Notes under the pieces: model-generated | Seen by the model: only the letters and a program-made list of their open reading frames with translations | Database searches by the model: none | What the model was told of the DNA's origin: nothing | Made by a program: the position numbers and the translations under genes | Shown here: piece after piece, positions 19,490 to 28,886 of the stretch | Position numbering within the stretch: the first letter of the stretch is position 1 | Layout: every line of letters begins with the position of its first letter | Source of the DNA: Candidatus Cloacimonadota bacterium | GTDB taxonomy: Bacteria; Muiribacteriota; UBA6191 | Assembly (NCBI GenBank): GCA_023954715.1 | Contig: JAGSHD010000015.1 | Coordinates: 59,772 to 123,771, forward strand | Direction of reading: 5' to 3' | Length of the DNA stretch: 64,000 bases

Positions 19490-20320
19490 CTAATACCTGT
19501 GAAATCCAAACATAGCAAACACAACAACTAATTGTATCAAATAAGACAAAATGGCAATTATGGATAAACGCTTACCAAGTTTACCTTGATATGCCCTTAT
19601 CTGAAAATAAATCACATACGCCAACCAAGGCAAAAGGATGATTCCTTCATGACCATTACCAGAAAAAAGTTTCATACCCTTGCCGTGATAATGGACAACA
19701 CCGCTCAAAATAGACAGTGTTAAAAAAATAAAGCCTAATAGCGTTGACCCATAAGTCATTCCATCTAAAGTCTTCAAATCTGGTAATCTATGAAACCAAA
19801 AATCAAAACTTTTATTTTTCAATCTTGAATTTTGAGTTAAATAAAAGATCGACGATACAAAAGATACAGTAAGCAATGATAGTGCCAGAAATGAAAAAAC
19901 AGAATAAAAGTGAATCGAATCCGGAGATAAACTATGAAAATCCGCTAAACCAGATTTAGAAGATATACCCATAAATAAAAATAATAAGGGGATCAATAGA
20001 TAAAAAAAGCCAACATACTTAACTTTATATTTATGTCGGTACATCAAATAAACAACCGCTACTATAAAATAGATTAATGTTAAAAAAGGAAAATGATTGA
20101 AGTCTAAGCCTGCGTCATAAGTGCTAGCTACATAATCGCCTATGGATATCAAATGACACAAGATACCCAATTGCAAAATAAAAGAGCCAATCAGGTCTAA
20201 CTTTTCATCCTTATTCACAAAGGAAAACAAGTAAACACCAGCAGCTAAAAAATATAGTATCACTGTTATTTTCAAGAAAAATAAAGAAAACATAATTAAA
20301 ACTGAACTTGCTTCAGTCAA
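19490..20320 (-). CDS. CcsA/HemX-like cytochrome c assembly membrane protein
   Basis: 276 residues with about eight hydrophobic segments. The C-terminal part VVHYHGKGMKLFSG...LLPWLAYVIYFQIRAYQGK has the layout of the CcsA/CcmC haem-handling family, although the full WWD Trp-rich motif is not obvious. It lies directly upstream of hemA as in hemX-hemA operons. It may influence HemA level or move haem for cytochrome c maturation. Start chosen from the track; the roughly 290 bases upstream show no gene. Confidence 0.7.
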   Translation of the reverse strand: MTEASSVLIMFSLFFLKITVILYFLAAGVYLFSFVNKDEKLDLIGSFILQLGILCHLISIGDYVASTYDAGLDFNHFPFLTLIYFIVAVVYLMYRHKYKVKYVGFFYLLIPLLFLFMGISSKSGLADFHSLSPDSIHFYSVFSFLALSLLTVSFVSSIFYLTQNSRLKNKSFDFWFHRLPDLKTLDGMTYGSTLLGFIFLTLSILSGVVHYHGKGMKLFSGNGHEGIILLPWLAYVIYFQIRAYQGKLGKRLSIIAILSYLIQLVVVFAMFGFHRY

Positions 20321-20611
20321 TCCCTCTTAGTCATTTATAATTTATACTAGTTTATAAGCAATTCTTAGTCCCAATTATATTGAGTTGATTTGAAATAGTA
20401 CAAAATTTATGCGTCAGTATATACATTTTTACAGAAAGGGTTTTAATTTGTCCGATTTCGAGTCACAATTATAAGAAATTATTCTTTGAGTAGTCACTCA
20501 ACACACCAGTTTATCTTTAGCTATCTAGAAGTCCAAAGCCATAAGTCTAGACTAAAAATATAATTGAATAAGTTTCTTTACTTGCACGATAAATATACGT
20601 AAAATACTAAC

Positions 20612-21115
20612 ATGGAAAAACATGCTTATGCTCAACAGTTGATGGTCCCTGAAATAGACGATCAAGCCAATCAATATCAAAACTCTATTCATTTTTTAGA
20701 TGAAATAATGCCACTCTTAGAAAAACTTAGAGAGGATTTCCCATATCAATACCAAAGCTTTATCGATCAATGGAGCAAGTCCCGAATCATAAAGAAGAGT
20801 AATCGGTTCCAAGATACATTAGAGTACTTTTTAGTATTTTTAAAGCATAGCTTCGGAATGAATTTTCACATCATTGAAGAAGAAGACATGTATCACATTG
20901 AGTCCATGGATTGCCCTCTAATTCAATTACAAAGGCAAAATCGTGAAGTCAGTGAGTTAGAGCGAAAAACTCTTTGTTTTCATTGCTCAGAGTTCCATAT
21001 TATAAAATTTTTAAGACACCACCAAGTATCATACCGCTTAACCCTCTTTCCATCAGGCTGCCAAATACAAGTAGAAAACCCAAGAGAAGAACAACAAAAC
21101 CCCTTGTTCTACTAA
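20612..21115 (+). CDS. Hypothetical Cys-containing protein
   Basis: 167 residues, no signal peptide or membrane segment. The N-terminal half is helical; the C-terminal half has cysteines in DCPLIQ, LCFHCSEFH and SGCQIQ, a spacing that could bind a metal or Fe-S cluster. I do not recognise the family. It stands alone on the plus strand between hemA and the flagellar operon, with structured repeats directly downstream. Confidence 0.6.
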   Translation: MEKHAYAQQLMVPEIDDQANQYQNSIHFLDEIMPLLEKLREDFPYQYQSFIDQWSKSRIIKKSNRFQDTLEYFLVFLKHSFGMNFHIIEEEDMYHIESMDCPLIQLQRQNREVSELERKTLCFHCSEFHIIKFLRHHQVSYRLTLFPSGCQIQVENPREEQQNPLFY

Positions 21116-21191
21116 AAGTAGCCCCCAAGAACAGCAAGAAAAGACTCCACAACAAAACAAGCTTTTGAAAAACAAGTAAAGCTATAAATAA

Positions 21192-21262
21192 GAATTCAAG
21201 CCAAGCAAGAATTCCCCATCCAACTTCAACAAAAAGAAAGTGTTCAAGCGAAGCAAGAACAC
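21192..21262 (+). repeat. Two hairpins with shared loop sequence (copy A, part 1)
   Basis: GAATTC-AAGCCAAGCAA-GAATTC (21192-21214) and GTGTTC-AAGCGAAGCAA-GAACAC (21240-21262) have different 6-bp stems but nearly identical 11-base loops. Stem bases differ while pairing is kept, which suggests structure rather than sequence is conserved. They precede the long hairpin at 21284. Confidence 0.7.
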
Positions 21263-21283
21263 AAACCCCCATAACGCAAAAAA

Positions 21284-21382
21284 GATCTCATATGAAGGAA
21301 GTATTTTGGTTTACTCATTTTCGACGTGTACTAGTGTACACAAGAAAATGAAGTAAGCCAAAAGACGAGTTCAGATGAGATC
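21284..21382. repeat. Long imperfect hairpin (copy A, part 2)
   Basis: About 99 bases fold on themselves: GATCTCATATGAA pairs with TTCAGATGAGATC, TTTTGGTTTACTCATTTTC with GAAAATGAAGTAAGCCAAAA, and the tip is GTGTAC-TAGT-GTACAC. It lies in the convergent gap before the SPOR-domain gene stop. It shares layout and mid-stem sequence with the element at 34283-34362. No T tract, so it is not an ordinary terminator. Confidence 0.75.
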
Positions 21383-21394
21383 GTAAACAAGAAC

Positions 21395-22450
21395 CTAGTT
21401 TACGGTGCGGACATACACTGGTAAGTTATCTGATTCAGATAACTCAGTCGCAGCTTCAAGAGCCTTTCTACGAGTAGCGTAGTTACCAACTAATACCTTG
21501 TATAAAGTTTTAGAGCCCTTGTGAGTTACCTCAACATCTGAGTTAAAACCTTTTTTGAACATAGAGTCTCTAAGAGCCTGAGCATTATCTTCTCGTAAAA
21601 ATGATCCTATTTGAATCGTAAATTGAATCATTGCCGCTCTTGTTCTGAAGTTTTCAACAGAAGGTAAAGCAGCTGGGTTTTTAGCTTTATCAATTTGAAC
21701 TTGTTTATCGATATTTTCAATATCGCCTTGAGTCAGAATACTAAACTTAGCTTTTGTGTTTCTGAGACTTAAGTAGCTCTCAAGCTTAGCCAAGTCACTT
21801 TGATCTAAAGGTGAACCTAAATAAACACCATAAACATCATTAAACAATACCAAATCGAATTGAATATCTAAGTCTCCAAAATCCATTTGCTTCATTGCAT
21901 CAAATGCCTCTTGTCTAGTAGCAAAAGTTGTGGCAAGCTTCAACTGAAAAACTTCAGTATTTACAGCATCATTTACCTCTAACTGAGTTGACATAGGGGC
22001 ATCCAAAAAGCTCTCTGTAACATTAACACCAGTATTTGCTGTTTGCTTCACGACGACATCAGGTACAACCATGTTTATATCTGTATTATCTTCTAGAACA
22101 GAATCGGGAATATCAACAATTGGCGACTCAGTTACTTCTACCAATGGTGTCTCAGTGACATTGTCACCTAAAACACCATCTTCAAGATTTACCATGAAGT
22201 TTTCATCTGCTCCTGCATCTGAAATAACCACAGTACCCGCATCATCTTGAGATGAGTCCAAAATCATTTCGGAGGAAGATACATCAAACTCTCTATCAAC
22301 TGCACTAAACTGATTGGCTTTAAAAAAACTCTCAAAAGTAAATAACGCAAGATAAAACAGCAAGCATGCTATGATCAGCCATGCCATTAAAGATATTAAC
22401 TTATCTTGTGTTTCTGGTATTGTATCAAGAGTTTCTAGTGGTTCTTCCAT
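21395..22450 (-). CDS. SPOR-domain membrane protein
   Basis: 351 residues. A single membrane helix at about 22-42 follows a short cytoplasmic N-terminus. An acidic Val/Thr/Asp-rich linker comes next, then a SPOR-like region (about 170-245, KLATTFATRQEAFDAMKQM) and a clear C-terminal SPOR domain (FTIQIGSFLREDNAQALRDSM...YKVLVGNYATRRKALEAA). SPOR domains bind denuded septal peptidoglycan. It is last in the flgB-to-motE run, 126 bases after the MotE-like gene, and may help anchor or position envelope structures. Confidence 0.85.
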   Translation of the reverse strand: MEEPLETLDTIPETQDKLISLMAWLIIACLLFYLALFTFESFFKANQFSAVDREFDVSSSEMILDSSQDDAGTVVISDAGADENFMVNLEDGVLGDNVTETPLVEVTESPIVDIPDSVLEDNTDINMVVPDVVVKQTANTGVNVTESFLDAPMSTQLEVNDAVNTEVFQLKLATTFATRQEAFDAMKQMDFGDLDIQFDLVLFNDVYGVYLGSPLDQSDLAKLESYLSLRNTKAKFSILTQGDIENIDKQVQIDKAKNPAALPSVENFRTRAAMIQFTIQIGSFLREDNAQALRDSMFKKGFNSDVEVTHKGSKTLYKVLVGNYATRRKALEAATELSESDNLPVYVRTVN

Positions 22451-22576
22451 CTTTATTCCTATAATATTGAACTATTTTAAAGTCAGACCGAAACAGCCTT
22501 TTCGAAAAGACTATGAATCTTGCGTAAATATACCAAAAAAGACAAAATCATACAAGAAAGAACAAAAATTGTCCTA

Positions 22577-23197
22577 TTATCTTTCTTGCTGCATTCTTAC
22601 CACAAGCTCTTGAGCCTTTGGACCATCTAAACTCTCTAAGATTTTACCGAGAGTTTTAGGCTTCATACGCTTTAAAATTTGAAAAGACTCGTCAGCTCCC
22701 CCTAAATTTATAATTTCAGCAGCTTTTTGAGCATCCATTTTTGAATATGTAATTGCTAGTGTATCTAAACGCGCTTCGAGTTCAGCGTTTCTCGCTATAG
22801 CTCTTTGCTCTGCAAGTTTCTTTTCATTGTCTTTAAAACGCTTTACTTTACCATCGAAAGTAGTTTTCTCTTCTTCATGAATTTTAAACAAGTTTTCAAG
22901 CTTTTGTTTTTCTTCATGAATTTTCAAAGACTCTAGCTTTACTCTTTGAAGCAGCTCTTCAACATATTTCTCTTTATCAGTTAGCAGGGCCTGTTGCCTA
23001 TCTCTTGGAGACATAGAACTTACTTTAGCTCCCTGTAAGTATTTCTTTCCAATACTAGAGTTTTTTATCACATCAGGAAACTTACTTTTTAAATCTACGA
23101 ACCCCATATAATCGCTCATAATTAATATTACAATAGAAAGAATAGCAATTACTACACTCAAAAATATCATCATTATTTTTTCAACAAAACTACCCAT
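22577..23197 (-). CDS. MotE-like flagellar protein (MgtE N-terminal domain)
   Basis: 206 residues: an N-terminal membrane helix (about 10-30), a coiled coil (about 75-150) and a C-terminal MgtE-N-like helical domain (YSKMDAQKAAEIINLGGADESFQILKRMKPKTLGKILESL). This is the layout of MotE, the periplasmic chaperone that stabilises motor proteins in alphaproteobacteria, and of related FliJ-adjacent proteins in deltaproteobacteria. It directly overlaps fliJ by one base. Confidence 0.75.
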   Translation of the reverse strand: MGSFVEKIMMIFLSVVIAILSIVILIMSDYMGFVDLKSKFPDVIKNSSIGKKYLQGAKVSSMSPRDRQQALLTDKEKYVEELLQRVKLESLKIHEEKQKLENLFKIHEEEKTTFDGKVKRFKDNEKKLAEQRAIARNAELEARLDTLAITYSKMDAQKAAEIINLGGADESFQILKRMKPKTLGKILESLDGPKAQELVVRMQQER

Positions 23198-23640
23198 TAT
23201 TTACCCCGCTTAGCTCTTAAGATTAAGCTTATATCATCAATCTGTTCTTGCTCAAAAAGTAAGCGTTCTTTTTTATATTCTCGTATTGCCTTTTCTTCTA
23301 GCTTTTCGTAAATTTTCACTTCTTTTACAGCCTCTTCTAAAAGTCTTTCGGCATATTTTACAGCACCGTATGCATCTTGCAGTTTTAACTCTTGAGATAC
23401 AATCTTATAGTCTACCCCATCTTCATAGGCCTTGGCATGTTCTGCCCTATGAAAATCTAACTCTTGTTTAAATTTTATTATACAATCTCTAACCGATCTT
23501 TTTTCATCATGCAAAACTTTTAAGTTTTTTTGTTCTTCTTCAAACTTTTTTTGACTCTCAAACAAAAAATCCTTTTGCTCATCTACTTTACGCTCTTTCA
23601 ACTTTTTCACAACAGCCAAACGAAATGTAAATTTTTTCAT
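23197..23640 (-). CDS. fliJ: Flagellar export protein FliJ
   Basis: 147 residues, nearly all alpha-helical coiled coil with FRLAVVKKLKERKVDEQKDFLF at the start, as in FliJ. FliJ is the central stalk of the export ATPase, joining the FliI ring to FlhA. Length and position immediately after fliI (4-bp overlap) support the call more than any sequence motif, because FliJ is poorly conserved. Confidence 0.85.
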   Translation of the reverse strand: MKKFTFRLAVVKKLKERKVDEQKDFLFESQKKFEEEQKNLKVLHDEKRSVRDCIIKFKQELDFHRAEHAKAYEDGVDYKIVSQELKLQDAYGAVKYAERLLEEAVKEVKIYEKLEEKAIREYKKERLLFEQEQIDDISLILRAKRGK

Positions 23641-24947
23641 TGTAGAGCCTCTGCTAATTGTCTTTGCATCTCATCGAATGATACATATTCATGAGTACCC
23701 TGTTTTAAAAACGCATTGATTTGATCAATTTTTGCAATAGCCATATCTGTTTTAGCATTAGAACCCGCTTGATATGCCCCAATATCAATTAAGTCCTTAC
23801 TTTTTTCATAGTTGGCTAATAGTTCACGTAATTGAATTTGTAGCTCCCTATGACGATCATCAGAAATAGTCAGCATAAGTCGAGATACAGACTCCATAAC
23901 GTTAATAGCAGGGAAATGCCCTTGATGGGCTAAGTCTCTAGACATAACAATATGTCCATCTAACAAACCTCTAACAGCATCTGCTACTGGTTCATCCATA
24001 TCTCCACCTTCTACTAAAACTGTATAGATTCCAGTGATTGAACCATGTTGGTTGGTACCAGCTCTTTCAAACAGTCTAGGCATTAATGCAAAAACTGATG
24101 CTGGGTATCCTCGATTTGTTGGCGTCTCATCTGCTGCCAATCCTACTTCTCTTTGAGCCAAGGCAAATCGTGTTACAGAATCCATCATTAGCATTACATT
24201 TTTACCTTGATCTCTAAAATACTCTGCAATTGCAGTAGCAACGAATGCTCCCTTGAGTCTCACAATTGCCGGCTCAGATGACGTCGCAATCACTAATACA
24301 GATCGCTTCATACCTTCTTCACCAAGAGCCTCTTCTATAAACTCTCTTACTTCTCTCCCTCTTTCCCCAATTAAAGCAATTACATTAACCTCAGCTGCAG
24401 TATTTCTAGCAATCATACCCATTAAAGTTGATTTACCAACCCCAGAACCGGCAAACACCCCTACTCTTTGTCCTGTTCCACAAGTAATACAACTATCTAT
24501 GGAGCGAACTCCCATGGGCAAAACATCTCTGATGCTCGGTCTAGACATGGGGTTTGGAGGATCATTATCGACCTCATAATATTGAGTGGTTTTTATTTCG
24601 CCTAGTCCGTCGATAGCTTTACCTAATGGGTCCATAACTCGACCTAACACTTGTGGCCCAACCTTAACTCTCAAACTTTGACCAGAAGCCATTACTTTAG
24701 AGCCTGGGGCAATCCCCATAATAGGCCCATAAGGCATTAACTTTACTAACTCTTCTTTAAAACCGATGACCTCTGCTGTAATCTGCTCTCCATCTTTACC
24801 GATAATGTAGCAAATTTCACCCAATGAAACTTCAGGTCCAATAGATTCAATCAAAAGCCCAGTGACTCGATGGATTTTTCCAATTCCACTCACTAAGCGC
24901 GCCGCATCAATGCGTTCGTATAATCCCTCCCAATAAGCTTCATTCAT
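23637..24947 (-). CDS. fliI: Flagellum-specific ATPase FliI
   Basis: 436 residues. Walker A is GVFAGSGVGKSTLMGMIARN, the Walker B region is NVMLMMDSVTRFALAQREVG, and LIGERGREVREFIEE and TNRGYPASVFALMPRLFERAG are characteristic of the FliI/SctN branch of F1-type ATPases. It powers or facilitates type III export of flagellar subunits. It overlaps fliH by eight bases and fliJ by four. Confidence 0.96.
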   Translation of the reverse strand: MNEAYWEGLYERIDAARLVSGIGKIHRVTGLLIESIGPEVSLGEICYIIGKDGEQITAEVIGFKEELVKLMPYGPIMGIAPGSKVMASGQSLRVKVGPQVLGRVMDPLGKAIDGLGEIKTTQYYEVDNDPPNPMSRPSIRDVLPMGVRSIDSCITCGTGQRVGVFAGSGVGKSTLMGMIARNTAAEVNVIALIGERGREVREFIEEALGEEGMKRSVLVIATSSEPAIVRLKGAFVATAIAEYFRDQGKNVMLMMDSVTRFALAQREVGLAADETPTNRGYPASVFALMPRLFERAGTNQHGSITGIYTVLVEGGDMDEPVADAVRGLLDGHIVMSRDLAHQGHFPAINVMESVSRLMLTISDDRHRELQIQLRELLANYEKSKDLIDIGAYQAGSNAKTDMAIAKIDQINAFLKQGTHEYVSFDEMQRQLAEALQ

Positions 24948-25761
24948 CAGGAAATAACTCCTTATTTAGAAGAAGCATTTGATTTTGAACTGACGAGTCT
25001 ACTGAACCTGTTTCGGATTCTAAAATACAGCCACCCCGATTCATGTTTAAATTAGGGACAAGCTCCACTTGAGTTGTTGGATGAAACAAACGTTTAAAAT
25101 CTTCTTCTTTACATTTGATAGCATCATAATCTTCTTGGGCTACGATCACTTTTAAATGATTAGCACGACTTAACTCTTTTAAGCCCTTTCGGATATTATT
25201 GTAAACATAATCCAATGTGTGCTTAGGAAGCTCGCCTAAAATCTTTTCGCTATACTTTCTGACATATTTGAATATGAATTCCTCTTGATTTGCTAAAAAT
25301 TGCTCTCTCTCAGCTAAAATCTGTTCACTAACGCTAGAAAGATTTTCGATCATATTTGTAAACTGTTTCAGCCCATCTGCATAACCAGCGTTATACCCCT
25401 CTTCTTGCCCTCTAGTAGATGCAGTGTCGTATAACTCTTGCGTTTGAGTTGTGAGATTGGCTAAATCTGCCTTTTTGGCTGCAAGCTCTTCTTGAAACTT
25501 TGCTTCAACTGCTTCTATTTCAGCTTCTTTGTGCTGCATAAAAACATCAGCTTGCGTCTGTGCTTCTAATATTAGAATTTCAGCTTCTCGCTTGGTGTCT
25601 TCACGAAGTTTATCAGACTCTAATTTTAGATTTTCTAAAGCAAGCTCTGAACTTTTGACAGCTTTATCTTGTAGAACTTCAGCTGTTGACTTAATTCGTT
25701 GCTCAATCTGCCATTCATCTCTTATGGATTGAATGGCATCTATTAGTTCATTGTGACTCAT
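24940..25761 (-). CDS. fliH: Flagellar assembly protein FliH
   Basis: 273 residues: a long Glu/Lys/Ala coiled coil (about 20-135), then a YNAGYADGLKQF-type segment and a C-terminal FliH/YscL domain with GCILESETGSVDSSVQNQM. FliH binds and regulates FliI and links it to the FliN/FliY C-ring. It is the first gene after the repeat-filled gap where fliG normally stands. Confidence 0.88.
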   Translation of the reverse strand: MSHNELIDAIQSIRDEWQIEQRIKSTAEVLQDKAVKSSELALENLKLESDKLREDTKREAEILILEAQTQADVFMQHKEAEIEAVEAKFQEELAAKKADLANLTTQTQELYDTASTRGQEEGYNAGYADGLKQFTNMIENLSSVSEQILAEREQFLANQEEFIFKYVRKYSEKILGELPKHTLDYVYNNIRKGLKELSRANHLKVIVAQEDYDAIKCKEEDFKRLFHPTTQVELVPNLNMNRGGCILESETGSVDSSVQNQMLLLNKELFPDE

Positions 25762-25829
25762 CTTAAACCTATACCCGACAAATTAGTCAGAATGCTTGAA
25801 TAAAACCAAGTGGTATATTCCTAAAAATA

Positions 25830-26057
25830 TGTAACTATTCAATTATAATTTTTCAATTTCCTAGTAAAGATTGATTACACCTAGCTTTTTGATCATTATA
25901 ATATTTTATATTTACAGCTTTTGAAGTGCAGTGAACTACTCGAAAAAAGCTTTAAAAACAAAAGAGATAGTGAGCTAAACCGCATTAATAAAGTAAAACC
26001 TACGATAAATTTGTATGTTCCTCGCCTTTTATCGAAGAGACCAGCTCAATACTTACA
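25830..26057. mobile_element. MITE-like repeat in the fliF-fliH gap
   Basis: About 228 bases, TGTAACTATTCAATTATAATT at the left and GAGACCAGCTCAATACTTACA at the right; the ends are imperfect inverted repeats. It aligns along its whole length with the copy at 41982-42223, including shared internal blocks such as AGTGAACTACTCGAAAAAAG and GCCTTTTATCGAAGAGA. It nearly fills the 348 bases between fliF and fliH. It has no ORF, so it would need a transposase in trans. Confidence 0.65.
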
Positions 26058-26109
26058 AAAATAACAAGTACTTACTATTATATCTTATCAGATTAAATAA
26101 AACTCAATT

Positions 26110-27666
26110 CTAGTAATAACTTTCATCAAACATAATGGTACGAATAATTTTAACTAAGGTCTCTGGCTCTTCTCTTGCTGTTTCCATGAGAAGTCTTTCA
26201 CGTTCGTTTTTCTCTCTTTGCTCAACAGTTAGAACTTCTTCTTCTGTTTCAGATTGCTCTTCAATAGACCTTTGAGCCATTTCAAGCATTTCAGAACGTT
26301 TCTTTCTACTGAATATTCGATACTCACGTAAGGCCCCTAACATTAATGCTAGAATCCCACAAATAATACCTGCAGTGAAAGCTTTAGCTTCAAAGGCTCT
26401 TAATTTAGTATCCTCACGACTCTTTCGCTCTTGGGCGATTCGGTTAAATACAAAAGCAGCAACCGAAATTTTATCTTTTCTAGCCTCATCAAAACCTACA
26501 GAAGCGGACACTAAATTAACAATAGTATCTTTTACTTCATCTGTTAGTTGCTTATCCGTCAAAACTTCGGAGTTTATCACAACCGAAACCGTCATTCTCT
26601 TAACCGTACCCAAAGCCTTTTTGATCACTTGAGATCTTTGCTTATATGCATAGTTGATCCGTGCTTCTTTCATTTTAGAAAAAGAAGTTGTTAGCTCAGG
26701 TGCTTGATAACCTGGGATATTACTTGTTGTCCCTGGTACAGCTTTTGGATCTTTTGTAGAGTTTTCACTTTCTTTGAGCTCCTCAGATATCTTCACCCCT
26801 TGATCTTCTCCAGCTACTGGTGGAGCTAGCTCTTTGGATTCTTCTGAAACTGTATCGAAATTAAGCTCTAAACTTACCTCTACATTTACGTTTTTCTCTC
26901 CGTAAATTTCTGCTAATGACTTTTGAGCCTTTCTTTTTAAATCCTTTTCTTTTTTTGCTGTTAAGTCATGATGAGTAACATTTTTATCTTTTTCATGAAT
27001 CAAAGTAATTAAGTCTCGACCCTTATCGTCACTAATATGAATATTTGATTCTTTTAGCCCCAAAACAGAGTTTTTAACTAAATTTATCATTGTTTTTACT
27101 TGAGCTACTTTAATATCAGCAAGAGGGTCCTCTAACTGAATCAAGACAGAAACAGTAGTTTCTTTTTGATCTACAGAAAACAAAGTGGCTTCTGCCCTTT
27201 GAATATGAACTTTAGCGTATTCTATATTGCGATAATGCATTATAGTTTTAGCTAAGGCCCCCTCTTTTGCACGGTTAATTTTTACGTCTAATTCTTTTTC
27301 AGTTAAACCAAAAGAAGAGTTCGCATCTAAAATTTCTGTGTAGTCTAAAACAGCATTAGGAAGTGCTTTTGCTTCAGCCAAGGCTAAATGAGCTTGTTCT
27401 CTCTTATCTCGAACAACAGAGATTACATGCCCTCCATCACTTGATTTAGCTTTAAACCCAAGTTCTTTTAACTTTGATTTTACAGCCAAAGCTTCTCTTT
27501 TATCTTTTATGTACTGAAAAATTGGAACGTATTCTTCACTTGAATATAAAGAAATAAACAAAGTTAAGATAATGAGTATAGAAAAGAAACCTACTGACGA
27601 ACCTATTTTTTGCTTGGTCGAAAGTTTTGCCCATGCGCTTTTTATATTAGCAATTTGATCATTCAT
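26110..27666 (-). CDS. fliF: Flagellar MS-ring protein FliF
   Basis: 518 residues. A membrane helix at about 25-45 is followed by the ring-building motifs EYVPIFQYIKDK, ILDANSSFGLTEKELDVKINRAKEGALAKTI and VHIQRAEATLFSVDQKETTVSVLIQ. A second membrane helix lies near residue 435. The tail ARE-EPETLVKIIRTIMFDE resembles the FliG-binding C-terminus, so a FliG must exist even though none is encoded next to it. Confidence 0.95.
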   Translation of the reverse strand: MNDQIANIKSAWAKLSTKQKIGSSVGFFSILIILTLFISLYSSEEYVPIFQYIKDKREALAVKSKLKELGFKAKSSDGGHVISVVRDKREQAHLALAEAKALPNAVLDYTEILDANSSFGLTEKELDVKINRAKEGALAKTIMHYRNIEYAKVHIQRAEATLFSVDQKETTVSVLIQLEDPLADIKVAQVKTMINLVKNSVLGLKESNIHISDDKGRDLITLIHEKDKNVTHHDLTAKKEKDLKRKAQKSLAEIYGEKNVNVEVSLELNFDTVSEESKELAPPVAGEDQGVKISEELKESENSTKDPKAVPGTTSNIPGYQAPELTTSFSKMKEARINYAYKQRSQVIKKALGTVKRMTVSVVINSEVLTDKQLTDEVKDTIVNLVSASVGFDEARKDKISVAAFVFNRIAQERKSREDTKLRAFEAKAFTAGIICGILALMLGALREYRIFSRKKRSEMLEMAQRSIEEQSETEEEVLTVEQREKNERERLLMETAREEPETLVKIIRTIMFDESYY

Positions 27667-27688
27667 TGAAAATTATCCTATTGCTAAA

Positions 27689-28003
27689 TTATAGACGTGT
27701 TGAAGAAATATCTCGATATGCTTCCATGATCTTCTTGCGAAGTGACATCATGGTTTTCATTGCCAGTCCAGCTCGCTCTGATGCAATCATAACATCATGA
27801 ACATTCTCGACTTCTCCCATCAAAAACTTTTTGGTAATGTCTTTGGACTGCATAGACAAGTCATTGGTATCATCCACTGCTTGCTCCATATAATCTGCAA
27901 AGTTACCAACAGCTTTATCTACTGGATTTTTTGGTTTCATGCTAACGCTATCTTCAAAAGAAGACACCATTCGTTCATTTATCTTTAAAAAGTCAAGGCT
28001 CAC
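27689..28003 (-). CDS. fliE: Flagellar hook-basal body protein FliE
   Basis: 104 residues, normal FliE length. The C-terminal half (VHDVMIASERAGLAMKTMMSLRKKIMEAYRDISS) is the conserved FliE signature. FliE joins the MS ring to the rod. It lies 15 bases after flgC and 22 before fliF. Confidence 0.93.
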   Translation of the reverse strand: MSLDFLKINERMVSSFEDSVSMKPKNPVDKAVGNFADYMEQAVDDTNDLSMQSKDITKKFLMGEVENVHDVMIASERAGLAMKTMMSLRKKIMEAYRDISSTRL

Positions 28004-28018
28004 TAGTAGCTACTCCTT

Positions 28019-28462
28019 CTACCCCTGACCGATAGATAGAGCAGAATTAAATATCTGCTTGGAGGTTGATAAAGCGGTAACATTGGCTTCGTAGGCTCGA
28101 GAGGCGGTAATCATATCTACCATCTCTTTCACGACATTCACATTTGGTAAATCTACATATCCTTTCTCATTTGCATGAGGATGACTTGGGTCATAGATAG
28201 TTTTAAATTTAGATTTATCTTCTAGAATCTCGGCAACACGTACTCCAGAACCATTAAATGATTCGCCTTTGTTTGCTTTTTCGATTTTCTCCATTTCCTT
28301 GTTAAAGACTGCTTCAAATACAGGTAACTGTCTTCGGTAAGGGTTTCCATCATTGGTTTTTGTGGTATTTACATTGGCAATATTATTGGATATGATATCC
28401 ATTCTAAGTCGCTCTGCTGTCAACCCGGATGCTGCTATGTCAAATGATCTAAAAACTGTCAT
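28019..28462 (-). CDS. flgC: Flagellar basal-body rod protein FlgC
   Basis: 147 residues. The N-terminal rod motif FDIAASGLTAERLRMDIISNNIANVNTTKT and the C-terminal VDMITASRAYEANVTALSTSKQIFNSAL define FlgC, a proximal rod subunit exported by the type III apparatus. It follows flgB by ten bases. Confidence 0.95.
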   Translation of the reverse strand: MTVFRSFDIAASGLTAERLRMDIISNNIANVNTTKTNDGNPYRRQLPVFEAVFNKEMEKIEKANKGESFNGSGVRVAEILEDKSKFKTIYDPSHPHANEKGYVDLPNVNVVKEMVDMITASRAYEANVTALSTSKQIFNSALSIGQG

Positions 28463-28472
28463 AATTTAATCC

Positions 28473-28886
28473 CTACTCTGCTTGGAGAATTTCTTTGAAT
28501 CCATTAAAGTAACTATTAATCTTTTGTGTGTACATCTGATATTTTAAACCATTTTTGGCCATTTCAGCCATTTCAATATCAACGTCTACACTTGATTTGT
28601 CATTACGATAATAGGTTTCTTCTTGAGTAACCAATCTAGGAGTTAAACTTTCAAAATCTTGTCGACCAAATGCTATATGTCTTGGGTTAGCACGCTTTGC
28701 TTTGAAGCCAGTCTTATCTATTGCTTCCCGGAGTTCTTTCTCAAAATCAGCAGTATCTCTACGCTTATATCCCGGTGTGTTTACATTAGATAAGTTGTTT
28801 ACCAAAAGATTATGACGAAATGCCGCATGATCAGCGGATCTTGTCATCATGGACAAATAGTTATTTGATGTCATTGATTTAATCAT
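28473..28886 (-). CDS. flgB: Flagellar basal-body rod protein FlgB
   Basis: 137 residues with HNLLVNNLSNVNTPGYKRRD and the C-terminal VDVDIEMAEMAKNGLKYQMYTQKI segment of FlgB. It is first in the flgB-flgC-fliE-fliF block and has a strong ribosome site (CAGGAGAG) six bases before the ATG. The 490-base gap upstream holds a phased T-tract array. Confidence 0.94.
   Translation of the reverse strand: MIKSMTSNNYLSMMTRSADHAAFRHNLLVNNLSNVNTPGYKRRDTADFEKELREAIDKTGFKAKRANPRHIAFGRQDFESLTPRLVTQEETYYRNDKSSVDVDIEMAEMAKNGLKYQMYTQKINSYFNGFKEILQAE

Noticed and set aside
20570-20611. Sigma-28 promoter before the 167-residue gene
   Set aside because: TAAGTTT and CACGATAA resemble the boxes but the spacer is about two bases short, so I did not call it.
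25762-26109. Remnant of fliG between fliF and fliH
   Set aside because: The gap is almost entirely accounted for by the MITE-like repeat; no FliG-like peptide is readable in the short remaining flanks.
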